64,000 bases of DNA from Naumannella halotolerans (GCF_004364645.1 NZ_SOAW01000001.1:2232001-2296000); one strand, 5' to 3'; positions 9,582 to 18,711 are shown, counted from the stretch's first letter. Notes: generated by a model not told the origin, from the sequence alone. Numbers and translations are program-made.

Positions 9582-11528
9582 GTGACTTCTGAGCTGATGC
9601 GTTATGCAGACACCTCGATCCGACCGCAGGACGACCTGTACCGCCATGTCAACGGCCAGTGGCTGCGGACCGCGACGATTCCCGACGATCAGCACTCCAC
9701 CGGGGCGTTCATCGAATTGCGCGACGCCGCCGAGGAGGCGGTCCGCGACATCATCACCGAGACCATCGAGGTCGCGGCACCCAATGCCTCCCAGCAGCGG
9801 ATCTCCGCGCTCTACCGCAGTTTCACCGATGTCGACGCCGTGGAGGCCCGCGGTGCCGGGCCGCTGCAACCGCTGTTGCAGCGGGCCGAGCAGATCGTCG
9901 ATGCCGATTCCCTGGCGGCCTGGACCGGATGGGCGATCCGGCACGGGGTGACCTCCGTGGTCTCGTTGTCGGTCGATGCCGACCCGGGGCAGCCGAGCCG
10001 GGTCGTGCTGTTCCTCGGGCAGTCCGGCCTGGGTCTGCCCGATGAGGAGTACTACCGGGCCGATGCGTTCGCCGAGATCCGGACCGCCTATGTCGGGCAT
10101 CTGGAGAAGGTCTTCGCGCTGATCGGCAGCCCGGACCCCGCAGCCGAGGCGGCCGCGACCATGCAGACCGAGACCGCGATCGCTGCCCGGCACTGGGACA
10201 AGGTACGCACCCGCGACATCCGTCAGATGTACAACCCGCAGACCCGGGACGAGCTGGCCTCGGCGACCGCCGGTTTCGACTGGCAGGCGGTCCTCGACGG
10301 TGGTGACCTACCGGCAGCGGCACTGGCCGAGATCGTGAACGCCCAGCCGTCGTACTTCGAAGGCTTGGCGGAGTTGATCGACTCGCTGCCGATCGAGCAC
10401 TGGCGCTCGTGGGCCCGGTGGCAGACCGCCACCGCCTTCGCCGGTTACCTCGACAGCCGGTTCGTCGACGCCGACTTCGCGTTCTACGGCACCACCTTGT
10501 CCGGTACACCGGCGCTGAAGGAACGCTGGAAGCGCGGCGTCTCCCTGGTCGAGGCCAGCATCGGCGAGGACGTCGGCAAGTTGTACGTGGACAAGCATTT
10601 CCCGCCAGTCGCGAAGGCACGGATGGACGAGCTGGTCGCGAAGGTGATCGAGGCCTACCGGCACTCGATCAGCGAGCTGGAGTGGATGACCGCCGAGACC
10701 CGGGCCGAGGCGCTGCGGAAGCTGAGCAAGTTCCGGCCGAAGATCGGTTTCCCCGCCAAGTGGAAGGACTACTCCTCACTGCAGTTCAGCACCGACGACC
10801 TGGTCGGCAACGTCCTGGCGGTACGTTCCTGGGTGATCGACGACGAGCTGGACAAGCTGACCCGGCCGACCGATCCCGACGAGTGGTTCATGACCCCGCA
10901 GACGGTGAACGCCTACTACCACCCGCTGCGCAATGAGATCGTCTTCCCGGCCGCCATCCTGCAGCCTCCGTTCTTCGACCCCGAGGCCGATGACGCGCTC
11001 AACTACGGCGGCATCGGCGCGGTGATCGGTCATGAGATCGGTCACGGTTTCGATGACCAGGGTTCGACCTGTGACGGCGACGGGGTGCTCCGCAACTGGT
11101 GGACCGATGCCGACCGGGCGGCCTTCGAGGAGCGCACGAAGGCACTGATCGAGCAGTACGCCCAGTTGTCGCCGGAGGGGGCCGACGGGCAGAAGGTGAA
11201 CGGTGAGCTGACGATCGGGGAGAACATCGGTGATCTCGGCGGCCTCTCGATCGCCCACAAGGCCTGGCTGCTGACCGGGGCCGATCCCGAGGAGTTGGTC
11301 GAGGACATCCCCTCCGGCAAACGCCTGTTCTACAACTGGGCGGCGGTCTGGCAGTCGAAGATGCGTCCGGAGGCGGTCAAGCAGCGCCTGGCCACCGATC
11401 CGCACTCGCCGCCGGAGTTCCGTGCCAACCAGACCGCCCGCAATGTCGATGCCTTCCACGACGCCTTCGGTACGACCGAGGAGGATGAGTTGTGGCTGGC
11501 TCCGAGCGAGCGCGTGAAGATCTGGTGA
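9582..11528 (+). CDS. M13 (neprilysin/PepO) family zinc metallopeptidase
   Basis: A 648-residue oligopeptidase. The zinc site is HEIGH (His484, Glu485, His488) with the third ligand Glu547 in GENIGDLGG; NAYYHP before the zinc site is the substrate-backbone-binding motif of M13 peptidases. The N-terminal PQDDLYRHVNGQWL block is also typical. There is no signal peptide or membrane anchor, so it is expected to be cytoplasmic, as in other actinobacterial PepO-like enzymes. GTG at 9582 is preceded by a leaderless-type -10. The 3' end overlaps the next gene (GTGA), beginning a run of five coupled genes. Confidence 0.92.
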   Translation: MTSELMRYADTSIRPQDDLYRHVNGQWLRTATIPDDQHSTGAFIELRDAAEEAVRDIITETIEVAAPNASQQRISALYRSFTDVDAVEARGAGPLQPLLQRAEQIVDADSLAAWTGWAIRHGVTSVVSLSVDADPGQPSRVVLFLGQSGLGLPDEEYYRADAFAEIRTAYVGHLEKVFALIGSPDPAAEAAATMQTETAIAARHWDKVRTRDIRQMYNPQTRDELASATAGFDWQAVLDGGDLPAAALAEIVNAQPSYFEGLAELIDSLPIEHWRSWARWQTATAFAGYLDSRFVDADFAFYGTTLSGTPALKERWKRGVSLVEASIGEDVGKLYVDKHFPPVAKARMDELVAKVIEAYRHSISELEWMTAETRAEALRKLSKFRPKIGFPAKWKDYSSLQFSTDDLVGNVLAVRSWVIDDELDKLTRPTDPDEWFMTPQTVNAYYHPLRNEIVFPAAILQPPFFDPEADDALNYGGIGAVIGHEIGHGFDDQGSTCDGDGVLRNWWTDADRAAFEERTKALIEQYAQLSPEGADGQKVNGELTIGENIGDLGGLSIAHKAWLLTGADPEELVEDIPSGKRLFYNWAAVWQSKMRPEAVKQRLATDPHSPPEFRANQTARNVDAFHDAFGTTEEDELWLAPSERVKIW

Positions 11529-12679
11529 GTCGGCGCAGTTCGCTGCGGGCCTTCTGGGCCTGTCTGCCACTGCCCTTCCTGGCCGCCGCCTACGTCGCCG
11601 GCAGGGCCCAAGGTGGGAGCTGGTCGCCCTTTGACCCGGCGATGGTCGACCTGCAGGCGATCATCGGTGCCGCCCAGCGGTTGCTGGAGGGGTCCCCGCT
11701 CTACGGTGTGGACGGCACTCCGTTCAGCATGCCGCCGGTGGTGGCCCTGCTGGCGGTGCCGCTGGCAGTGCTCGGGGTCGATGCCGCCGAGGTCTTGTGG
11801 GTGTTGCTGACCGCCGCCCTGGTCTGTCAGGGCCTGATCCGGCCGGTACTCGGCCGGCTGGGGACCGGATTCGGCCCGACCTCGCCCTGGGTGCCGTTGG
11901 TCGGTGCGTTGGTGATCGCGCTGGCAGCCCCGGTGAAGGACAACTTCTCGCTCGGCCAGGTCACCGTCATCGTGGCCTGCCTGCTGTTGGCCGATGCCTC
12001 GGTGCCGGTGACCAGGCTCGGACTCCCGCGCGGGGTGCTCACCGGGATCGCGGCGGCGGTGGCGATCTTTCCCGCCGCCGTGATCCTCACCTGGCTGTGC
12101 GTACCCCGCAGCCGGCGAGCCGGGTTCGTGGCGCTGTTCACCGCCGCGGCCCTCACCCTGATCACCTGGCTGCTGGCCCCGGCATCCTCGGCACGCTATT
12201 TCGCCGCCGCGCTGACCGGTGGACATCTGGCCGAGGACAATGCGCTGGACCGCAGCAGCAACGGTTCGCTGGCCGCGATCGTGCACCGGGTGACCGATGG
12301 CGAGTCCGCCACCGTGCTGACGATCGTCCTGGTCGCGGTGGTGGTCGGGGCGGCCGTGCTGGCCGGCTGGGCACTGGCGAGTGAGGGACACCAGCTGCTC
12401 GCGATGCTGACCGCCGCACTGGGCGGGGTGGCCGCGATGCCCCTGGCCTTCCCCCACGCCTGGGTGCTGGCGATCGTCCTCGCCGCGGTGGTGGTGACCG
12501 GTCGCTACCGACCCGGGTGGCAGCTGTGTGCTGCGGTGCTGGGGGTGTGGGCGGTCGTGATGCCGGTGAACCGGGTCAGCGGCTCGGAGCTGGTGGCCGC
12601 CGGTACCGCGATCGGTGTGATCGCCTGGCTCTGCGTCGTCAGCTTCGGGTTGCGACGTCGACCGGTGAGTGCCCGGTGA
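11525..12679 (+). CDS. GT87/DUF2029-family polytopic glycosyltransferase, paralogue 1
   Basis: A roughly 384-residue membrane protein with about ten hydrophobic helices, first of three tandem GT87-like genes. GT87 enzymes such as PimE use polyprenol-phosphate-mannose. The family start LPLPFLAAAY is conserved, but the first extracytoplasmic loop reads VDLQAIIGAAQ where its two neighbours read DLDVYRRTA or DLDVYLQAA, and YPP becomes MPP, so catalytic residues may have diverged. GTG at 11525 overlaps the peptidase stop (GTGA) and is preferred over the in-frame ATG at 11492. Activity and acceptor are unknown. Confidence 0.7.
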   Translation: MSRRSSLRAFWACLPLPFLAAAYVAGRAQGGSWSPFDPAMVDLQAIIGAAQRLLEGSPLYGVDGTPFSMPPVVALLAVPLAVLGVDAAEVLWVLLTAALVCQGLIRPVLGRLGTGFGPTSPWVPLVGALVIALAAPVKDNFSLGQVTVIVACLLLADASVPVTRLGLPRGVLTGIAAAVAIFPAAVILTWLCVPRSRRAGFVALFTAAALTLITWLLAPASSARYFAAALTGGHLAEDNALDRSSNGSLAAIVHRVTDGESATVLTIVLVAVVVGAAVLAGWALASEGHQLLAMLTAALGGVAAMPLAFPHAWVLAIVLAAVVVTGRYRPGWQLCAAVLGVWAVVMPVNRVSGSELVAAGTAIGVIAWLCVVSFGLRRRPVSAR

Positions 12680-13914
12680 GCACGGCGCTGCGATCGAGAC
12701 CGCGACGGCCGATGCCGAACGGCCTGACCCTGGTGGCTCTGCCCCTGCCGTTCCTGGCGGCCTTGGCGATGACCGGCGGCTGGCCGTGGAACCCGATGTC
12801 GGTCGACCTCGACGTGTATCGGCGTACCGCCGAGGATCTGCTGTCCGGTACGCCGCTCTACGCCACCGAACCCGGCGACCTGCCGATGACCTATCCCCCG
12901 TTCGCCGCCATCGCAGCCCTGCCGTTGCTGTTGTTCGGCGCCGAGAGCGGTTACGTGGTCTGGCCCTTGGTGAATGCCGCGGTGGCGACTGCGGTGTTCG
13001 CCCGGGTGGGAGCACGTGGCTGGCAGGCGCCGATGCTGGCCGCGGTCATGATCATGATCGGCGGACCGTACGATCAGGTGGTCTTCCTCGGACAGGTGGG
13101 GATCGTGCTGATGGGCCTGTGCTTCCTCGACCTCGCTCCCGGCCCGACCCTGCTGGGACAGTTCTTTCCCTCCCGTCCCCGGTTGCTTCCGCGCGGAGTC
13201 CTGACCGGTCTGGCCGTGGCGATCAAGATGACCCCGGCGTTGTTCGTGGTCGCCCTGTTCGCGGTCGGTCGCCGCCGCCCGGCGCTGATCGCCGGTGGTG
13301 CGGCACTGGCCGCCACGGCCGTCGCCTGGCTGGTCCGCCCCGCCGACTCCGCGCTCTACTGGGGAAATCTGCTCGGCGGCGACCTGCCGCAGGAATCGGA
13401 CTCGTTGTACCGCACCACGAACCAATCGCTGGGATCGCTGGTGGTGCGCTTCGGTGGTGATCCGGAACGGTGGCAGACCGCGGCCCTGGTGGCCTGCGCC
13501 GTGGCCGCTGCGGCGGTGCTGGTGGCCGCCTGGGCACTGTTCCGCGCCGGTGAACCGACCATCGCACTGTTGGTGGTCGGGCTCGGCACCTCGCTCGCCT
13601 CGCCGGTGGCCTGGACCCACACCTTCACCTGGGTCGCCCCGCTGGCGTTGATGATCCTGCGCCGCCGTGCACCCCAACCGCTGGCGCTGTTGGCCGCGGT
13701 GTACTGGGGGTGGACGACGGTGGAGCCGTTCAAGGCTATCGACGCCAGTGGGGATGCCGCGCTGCAGCTGACGATCCTGCAGCAGATGGTGGTCGGCCTG
13801 GGCCCGCTGCTGGCGTTGGTGCTGTGTCTCGGCCTCACCCGTTGGGCGCGGGTGCTGGGCAGACAACGGGCAGCGGTGGGGATGGGCCCCTCGACCGTGC
13901 AGGTGAGTTCGTGA
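12676..13914 (+). CDS. GT87/DUF2029-family polytopic glycosyltransferase, paralogue 2
   Basis: A roughly 412-residue membrane protein. The short Arg-rich N-terminus leads into LPLPFLAALAMTGGWPW, then an extracytoplasmic VDLDVYRRTAEDLL loop with the conserved Asp pair and an MTYPPFAA segment, then a GGPYDQVVFLGQVGI block shared with paralogue 3. Additional motifs AIKMTPALF and SPVAWTHTFTW are also shared, showing these two arose by tandem duplication. GTG at 12676 overlaps the previous stop by 4 nt (GTGA). A role in assembling a mannosylated envelope glycolipid is inferred from family only. Confidence 0.75.
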   Translation: MSTALRSRPRRPMPNGLTLVALPLPFLAALAMTGGWPWNPMSVDLDVYRRTAEDLLSGTPLYATEPGDLPMTYPPFAAIAALPLLLFGAESGYVVWPLVNAAVATAVFARVGARGWQAPMLAAVMIMIGGPYDQVVFLGQVGIVLMGLCFLDLAPGPTLLGQFFPSRPRLLPRGVLTGLAVAIKMTPALFVVALFAVGRRRPALIAGGAALAATAVAWLVRPADSALYWGNLLGGDLPQESDSLYRTTNQSLGSLVVRFGGDPERWQTAALVACAVAAAAVLVAAWALFRAGEPTIALLVVGLGTSLASPVAWTHTFTWVAPLALMILRRRAPQPLALLAAVYWGWTTVEPFKAIDASGDAALQLTILQQMVVGLGPLLALVLCLGLTRWARVLGRQRAAVGMGPSTVQVSS

Positions 13915-15209
13915 GCACGACGGTACCGCCGGCCGACGCGGCACCTGACCGGGACGCCGGTGGCCGGGCCCGCCGACGGCGGTTGGCGTTGTTTCTGGTG
14001 GCGTTGCCGTGGCCGTTCCTGGCCGGTCTGTACGCCGCCGGCGGCTGGCCCTGGCAGCCGACGCCGTTCGACCTCGATGTCTACCTGCAGGCTGCGCACC
14101 GATTCCTGGTCGGTGAGCCGATCTATCCCCAGCCCGAGCCCGCACTGCCGATGATCTACCCGCCGGTGGCCGCCCTGCTGGCCGTGCCCCTGCAGCTGAG
14201 CGGGGCCGCCGCACCGGCGATCTGGTCGTTGATCAACTCGGCCTTGGTGGTCGCGGTTTTCCTCCGGATCGGCTTGCACGGTTGGCATGCGCCGATGGTC
14301 GCCACCGTGGCGATCGGCCTCGGCGGGCCGATCAATCAGGTGTTCTTCCTCGGCCAGGTGGGAATCGCACTGATGGCCATGTGCATCCTGGACCTGGCTC
14401 CGGGGCCGACCCTGATCTCCCGGCTGGGCGCCTGGCTGCCGGACCGGGTCCGGTTGCCCGAGAAACTGCTCCCGGTCGGCACGCTGGTCGGCGTCGCGAC
14501 CGCGATCAAACTCACCCCGGCGCTGTTCATCGTCGCCCTGGTACTGCTCGGACGGCATCGTGGCGCCGTGGTGGCGACGGTCTCGGCACTGGTAGCCACC
14601 GGTGTCGGGTTCGTGGTCCGGCCGGCCGAGTCGCTGGACTACTGGCTGGGGATCGCCACCGGCGATTTTCCGGGCGCCGCCGATTCGGCGTATCAGATCA
14701 CCAATCAGTCATTGGCGGCGATCGGCGCGCGGTTCCTGGCCGTCGCCGAGCGGCCGATCTGGCTCACCCTGGCCGGCGGTCTGCTTCCGGTGCTGCTGTG
14801 CCTGCTCGCCGCTGTCGTGGTGCACAGAGCCGGTGAACCGATGCTGGCATTGCTGCTGGTCGGTCTCGGGTCGACCGTGGCCGCGCCCATCTCCTGGACC
14901 CATGCCTACACCTGGCTGGCCCCGATCGCGGTGCTGGTGCTGCTGCGCCCGGTGGGTGAATGGGTACGCCTGCTCGCGGTGCTGACCTGGGCATGGTTCG
15001 CCTTCGAACCCTTCCAGGACCTGAACACCGACACCGAGGTCGGCCTTCGCCTGTCGTTGCCCGCGCAGGCGGCCACCGCCGCCGGCGCCCTGCTGAGCCT
15101 GCTCCTGCTGGTGGTCGCCTGGGCCTGGGCCCGTACGGCACGCCCTGCTCGCGTCCCACCGCCGGCGGATCTGGGCCCGCTCACCACCGAGGGAAGGAAA
15201 CTGCGATGA
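13911..15209 (+). CDS. GT87/DUF2029-family polytopic glycosyltransferase, paralogue 3
   Basis: A roughly 432-residue membrane protein. DLDVYLQAAHRFL follows the first helix, and MIYPPVAALL, GGPINQVFFLGQVGI, AIKLTPALFI and APISWTHAYTW correspond one for one to blocks of paralogue 2. GTG at 13911 overlaps the previous stop by 4 nt (GTGA), and its own stop overlaps the following ATG (ATGA). All three GT87 genes must therefore be made from one transcript in similar amounts. The donor is presumably polyprenol-phosphate-hexose; the acceptor cannot be told from sequence. Confidence 0.75.
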   Translation: MSTTVPPADAAPDRDAGGRARRRRLALFLVALPWPFLAGLYAAGGWPWQPTPFDLDVYLQAAHRFLVGEPIYPQPEPALPMIYPPVAALLAVPLQLSGAAAPAIWSLINSALVVAVFLRIGLHGWHAPMVATVAIGLGGPINQVFFLGQVGIALMAMCILDLAPGPTLISRLGAWLPDRVRLPEKLLPVGTLVGVATAIKLTPALFIVALVLLGRHRGAVVATVSALVATGVGFVVRPAESLDYWLGIATGDFPGAADSAYQITNQSLAAIGARFLAVAERPIWLTLAGGLLPVLLCLLAAVVVHRAGEPMLALLLVGLGSTVAAPISWTHAYTWLAPIAVLVLLRPVGEWVRLLAVLTWAWFAFEPFQDLNTDTEVGLRLSLPAQAATAAGALLSLLLLVVAWAWARTARPARVPPPADLGPLTTEGRKLR

Positions 15210-15868
15210 CCGAGCAACTGCCCGGCTGGCACCCGCGGCCTGTACCGCAACCGAGCGTCCTGCCCGGCCGCTGGGTACGCCTGGAGCCGCTGACCGAGGC
15301 TCACGTCGATGATCTCTTCGTGGCTTGCTCGGCTCCGGGGGCGACCGACCGCTTCCGCTTCCTGCCCGACACCGTGCCGACCGATCGGGCAGACCTGGCG
15401 AGCTGGATCGCGCGGTCGGCCGGCGGTACGGATCCGATGTTCTTCGCCGTGGTCGACAACGACACCGGGCGGGCGCTCGGCAGGCAGGCCCTGATGCGGA
15501 TCGATCCGGCCAACGGTGTCGCCGAGATCGGCAACATCTTGTGGGGACCCGGGCTCACGCGTACCCGTGGCGCGACCGAGGCGCTGTTCCTGTTCGCCGA
15601 TCATCTGTTCTCGTTGGGCTATCGGCGCTTCGAGTGGAAGTGCGATTCCCTGAACGAGCCCTCGAAGCGGGCGGCCGCTCGGTTCGGGTTCACCGCCGAG
15701 GGCGTGTTCCGCCAGCACCTGGTGGTGAAGGGGCTGAACCGCGACACTGCCTGGTTCTCGATCATCGACGGCGAGTGGCCGCCGCTGCGCGAGGAATACC
15801 TGCGCTGGCTCTCGGCCGACAACTTCGACGCCGATGGAAATCAGCTGACACGATTGTCCGTGCGCTGA
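15206..15868 (+). CDS. GNAT-family N-acetyltransferase (RimJ/RimL-like)
   Basis: A 220-residue acetyltransferase. RWVRLEPLTEAHVDDLF is the usual GNAT beginning, LWGPGLTRTRGATEAL occupies the acetyl-CoA pyrophosphate-binding position, and WKCDSLNEPSKRAAARFGF is the typical C-terminal half of the fold. The ATG at 15206 sits in ATGA with the previous stop and has GGAAGGAA 7 nt upstream. It is the last gene of the coupled run that starts with the M13 peptidase. The substrate is unknown; a small molecule or protein N-terminus is possible. Confidence 0.82.
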   Translation: MTEQLPGWHPRPVPQPSVLPGRWVRLEPLTEAHVDDLFVACSAPGATDRFRFLPDTVPTDRADLASWIARSAGGTDPMFFAVVDNDTGRALGRQALMRIDPANGVAEIGNILWGPGLTRTRGATEALFLFADHLFSLGYRRFEWKCDSLNEPSKRAAARFGFTAEGVFRQHLVVKGLNRDTAWFSIIDGEWPPLREEYLRWLSADNFDADGNQLTRLSVR

Positions 15869-16052
15869 CAGCAGATCTGCGCACGGCAGATTCGCTGGTC
15901 GACGTGTTCGGTGGTGATCATGATCGACACATGGGAATCCAGAACGATGATCAACTCCTCGACCGATTGCTGAACGACAATCCATGGGATCCCGCGCGAG
16001 GCACGGGTGACGATCGACCTCTGAGGACACTGCCGGCCGTAAGGAGCGTTTC

Positions 16053-16775
16053 TCACCAGAGGGTCCGAGCGGCACTGCGGATGTGCTGTTCGGACAACTC
16101 GGCGGCACGTTGAGGCTCTCCCGCCTCCAAGGCGGCGAGGATCGCCCGGTGCTCGCTCAGCAACTGTTCGACCACGTCCTCCCAGTGGGATTGCGTCTGC
16201 ATCGCCGCCAGGATCCGGTGCCGCACCGAACCACGAATGGCTGCGGTCAGTGCTGCCACCAGATCATTGCCGCCGGCTTCGGCGATGGCGAGATGGAAGG
16301 CGGTGTCGGCATCGTTGAACCTTTCCCGGTCCGCGCCGGCCGCTTCCATTCGAGCCAGTGACCGACGTACCGGTTCCAAAGCCTCGCTGCCCTGCTCTGC
16401 AGCAGAGATGGCACTGGCACGCTCCAACAGGACCCGGGCCTCGATCACATCATCGATGGCGAAGTTGGCCAGACCGACGTGCAGCCGCAGGAACTGGGTC
16501 AGCGCATCCCTGGTGGACGCGGCAACCACCGTCCCCGAGTCCGGCCCGGCTCCCTGCCGGGAGGTGAGGATCCCGATGTGCTCCAGAACCCGGACAGCCT
16601 CCCGCACACCCGCCCGGCTGACCTGCAAACGAGCCGCGAGTTCGCGTTCGGGGGGCAGGGAATCCCCCACCTTGAGCGCGCCGGCCATCACCTGTTCTTC
16701 GATGGCCTCGATCACCAACTCATGGGCGCGGCGTCGCCTCAACGGCACCCAGTTCGGTTCGGCAGCATCGCTCAT
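16053..16775 (-). CDS. lldR: GntR/FadR-family regulator, probable lactate-utilisation repressor (LldR-like)
   Basis: A 240-residue FadR-subfamily regulator. The N-terminal winged helix contains SLPPERELAARLQVSRAGVREA, and the C-terminal all-helical FCD domain carries the His-containing segments FHLAIAEAGG, SEHRAIL and SEQHIRSA that bind metal and a carboxylate ligand in this group. It is divergent from lctP and lldD, whose promoter carries a perfect 13-bp GTnnnAC-type palindrome. That arrangement is the basis for naming it LldR-like. Ligand binding (L-lactate expected) is inferred, not visible. Confidence 0.8.
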   Translation of the reverse strand: MSDAAEPNWVPLRRRRAHELVIEAIEEQVMAGALKVGDSLPPERELAARLQVSRAGVREAVRVLEHIGILTSRQGAGPDSGTVVAASTRDALTQFLRLHVGLANFAIDDVIEARVLLERASAISAAEQGSEALEPVRRSLARMEAAGADRERFNDADTAFHLAIAEAGGNDLVAALTAAIRGSVRHRILAAMQTQSHWEDVVEQLLSEHRAILAALEAGEPQRAAELSEQHIRSAARTLW

Positions 16776-16810
16776 GCGCCTTTACTACCACGGTCATTCC
16801 ACAGAGACCA

Positions 16811-16839
16811 TTGACATCCACAAACCCCATATCTACAGT
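16811..16839 (+). promoter_or_regulatory. Promoter of the lactate operon
   Basis: TTGACA (16811-16816), a 17-nt spacer and TACAGT (16834-16839) make the best consensus promoter in the window. Transcription is expected to start at about 16846, some 54 nt before the lctP GTG. Confidence 0.7.
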
Positions 16840-16846
16840 CCATCGA

Positions 16847-16859
16847 AAGGTCTAACCTT
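16847..16859. promoter_or_regulatory. Candidate GntR/LldR operator at the lactate promoter start site
   Basis: AAGGTCTAACCTT is a perfect palindrome (AAGGT-CTA-ACCTT) with the GTnnnAC core used by FadR-type regulators. It lies at about +1 to +13 of the predicted transcript, so bound repressor would block initiation or early elongation. Confidence 0.6.
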
Positions 16860-16899
16860 CGCAGTAACAAACACCGTCGTTTGAATCGGAGGAGCCCCC

Positions 16900-18588
16900 G
16901 TGCTCTACACCCCAGAGCTCGCGCCGATCGCGCAGAGCCTCGCCCTGTCCTCCCTGATCGCAGCACTTCCGCTGCTGACCGTCTTCGTCACCCTCGGCGT
17001 CCTCCGCTGGAAGGCCCACTTCGCTGGATTGGCCGGACTCGCGGTGGCCCTCCTGGTGGCCATCGTCGGATACAAGATGCCGATCCATCTCGCAGGGCTC
17101 TCGGCCACCCAGGGCATCGTCTTCGGATTGTTCCCGATCATGTGGATCGTGCTGAACGCCATCTGGCTCTACGAGCTCACCGTCGCCAGTGGTCGGTTCG
17201 AGGACCTGCGGAAGGTGATCAACCGGATCTCCGACGATCCGCGGATCCAGGCGGTGATGATCGCCTTCGGCTTCGGCGGACTGCTGGAGGCCTTGGCCGG
17301 TTTCGGCGCCCCGGTCGCCATCACCGGTGTGATGCTGCTCGCCGTCGGGTTCACCCCCATGCGGGCGGCAACCGTGGTGTTGCTGGCGAACACGGCTCCG
17401 GTCGCCTTCGGCGCGATCGGCATCCCGATCATCACCGCCGGCAATCTCACCGGCATCGACTACCACACCATCGGCGCCTACGTCGGGCATCAGACCCCTG
17501 TGATCGCGCTGTTCGTCCCGCTCTTCCTGGTTCTGCTCGCCGACGGCCGCCGCGGGGTGACGCAGGTCTGGCCGTTGGCTCTCGTGGTCGGCGCGGTGTT
17601 CGCCGTCACCCAGTGGGTCAGCGCGACCTGGATCTCCACCGAGCTCACCGACATCATCGCCTCCCTCTCCGCGATCGCCGCCGCCGTGATCATGCTCCGG
17701 TTCTGGAAGCCCCAGGGCAGCGCCGAGGCCCGCGAGCGCCTGCTCCGCGAACGGATCGCCGAGGAGGAGGCAACCGGCCAGGAACCGACCGGCACCCCCG
17801 GCGGCGGAGTGGACACCGTCACCGTCACCACCACCGACCTCACCACCCGTCGGGTCGTGATGGCTCTCTTCCCGTACCTGCTGGTGATTGCGGTGTTCTC
17901 CTTGGCCAAGTTGTGGACGCCACTGACGAACGCCTTGGCCGCCACCGACGTGAAGATCCCCTGGCCGGGCCTGCACGGCAGCATCGTCAACTCCGCCGGG
18001 GAGGCCGTCAGCTCCACGACCTACACCCTGACCTGGCTGTCCGGGGCAGGATCACTGTTGCTGATCTGCGGGGTCATCACCGCCATCGTCTATCGCGTCG
18101 GTGCCCGCCGCACGATCGGCCTGTGGGGGGCCACGGTCAGCAAACTGCGATTCTCGATCCTCACCGTCGGGGCCGTCCTCGGCCTGGCCTATGTGATGAA
18201 CCAGTCCGGGCAGACGATCACCATCGGCACCTGGATCGCCGGGACCGGTGCCGCCTTCGCCTTCCTCTCACCGATCCTCGGCTGGTTGGGTACCGCGGTC
18301 ACCGGATCCGACACCAGCGCCAACGCACTGTTCGCCACCTTGCAGCAGGCGGCAGCCGAACGCGCCGGCCTGGACCCGACCCTGCTGGTCGCCGCCAACA
18401 CCTCCGGAGGCGTGGTCGGAAAGATGATCAGCCCGCAGAACCTGGCCATCGCCGCCACCGCGGTCGGCCTGGTCGGACGCGAATCGGAGATCTTCCGCAA
18501 GGTCATCGGTTGGAGCATCGGCCTGCTGTTGGCTCTGTGCCTGCTGGTCGGTCTGCAGTCCTCGGTCCTGTCCTGGATGCTCCCCTGA
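16900..18588 (+). CDS. lctP: L-lactate permease, LctP family
   Basis: A 562-residue membrane protein with about 13 hydrophobic segments that imports lactate with protons. The FGGLLEALAGFGAPVAITG and VLLANTAPVAFGAIG segments are signatures of the LctP family, and TGSDTSANALF with NTSGGVVGKMISPQ near the C-terminus completes the pattern. A hydrophilic loop at about 265-320 holds a long acidic and Gly/Thr-rich insert. GTG at 16900 has GGAGGAG 6 nt upstream. It is the first gene of the lactate operon, downstream of a strong promoter with an operator. Confidence 0.94.
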   Translation: MLYTPELAPIAQSLALSSLIAALPLLTVFVTLGVLRWKAHFAGLAGLAVALLVAIVGYKMPIHLAGLSATQGIVFGLFPIMWIVLNAIWLYELTVASGRFEDLRKVINRISDDPRIQAVMIAFGFGGLLEALAGFGAPVAITGVMLLAVGFTPMRAATVVLLANTAPVAFGAIGIPIITAGNLTGIDYHTIGAYVGHQTPVIALFVPLFLVLLADGRRGVTQVWPLALVVGAVFAVTQWVSATWISTELTDIIASLSAIAAAVIMLRFWKPQGSAEARERLLRERIAEEEATGQEPTGTPGGGVDTVTVTTTDLTTRRVVMALFPYLLVIAVFSLAKLWTPLTNALAATDVKIPWPGLHGSIVNSAGEAVSSTTYTLTWLSGAGSLLLICGVITAIVYRVGARRTIGLWGATVSKLRFSILTVGAVLGLAYVMNQSGQTITIGTWIAGTGAAFAFLSPILGWLGTAVTGSDTSANALFATLQQAAAERAGLDPTLLVAANTSGGVVGKMISPQNLAIAATAVGLVGRESEIFRKVIGWSIGLLLALCLLVGLQSSVLSWMLP

Positions 18589-18650
18589 TCGGCCGCTGAC
18601 CCACCGGAGACCAACAACCACCGTCACCCCCACGACCCAAGTCCCCGTCC

Positions 18651-18701
18651 ATCCGACCCTGCGATGAATCCGACCCTGCGATGAATCCGACCCTGCGATG
18701 A
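18651..18701 (+). repeat. Three exact 17-bp tandem repeats before the lldD ribosome site
   Basis: atccgaccctgcgatga occurs three times without gap at 18651-18667, 18668-18684 and 18685-18701, and is followed directly by aggag and the lldD ATG at 18712. Each unit contains an ATGA. The array fills much of the lctP-lldD intergenic space and is not a multiple of three. Confidence 0.95.
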
Positions 18702-18711
18702 AGGAGAGCCC

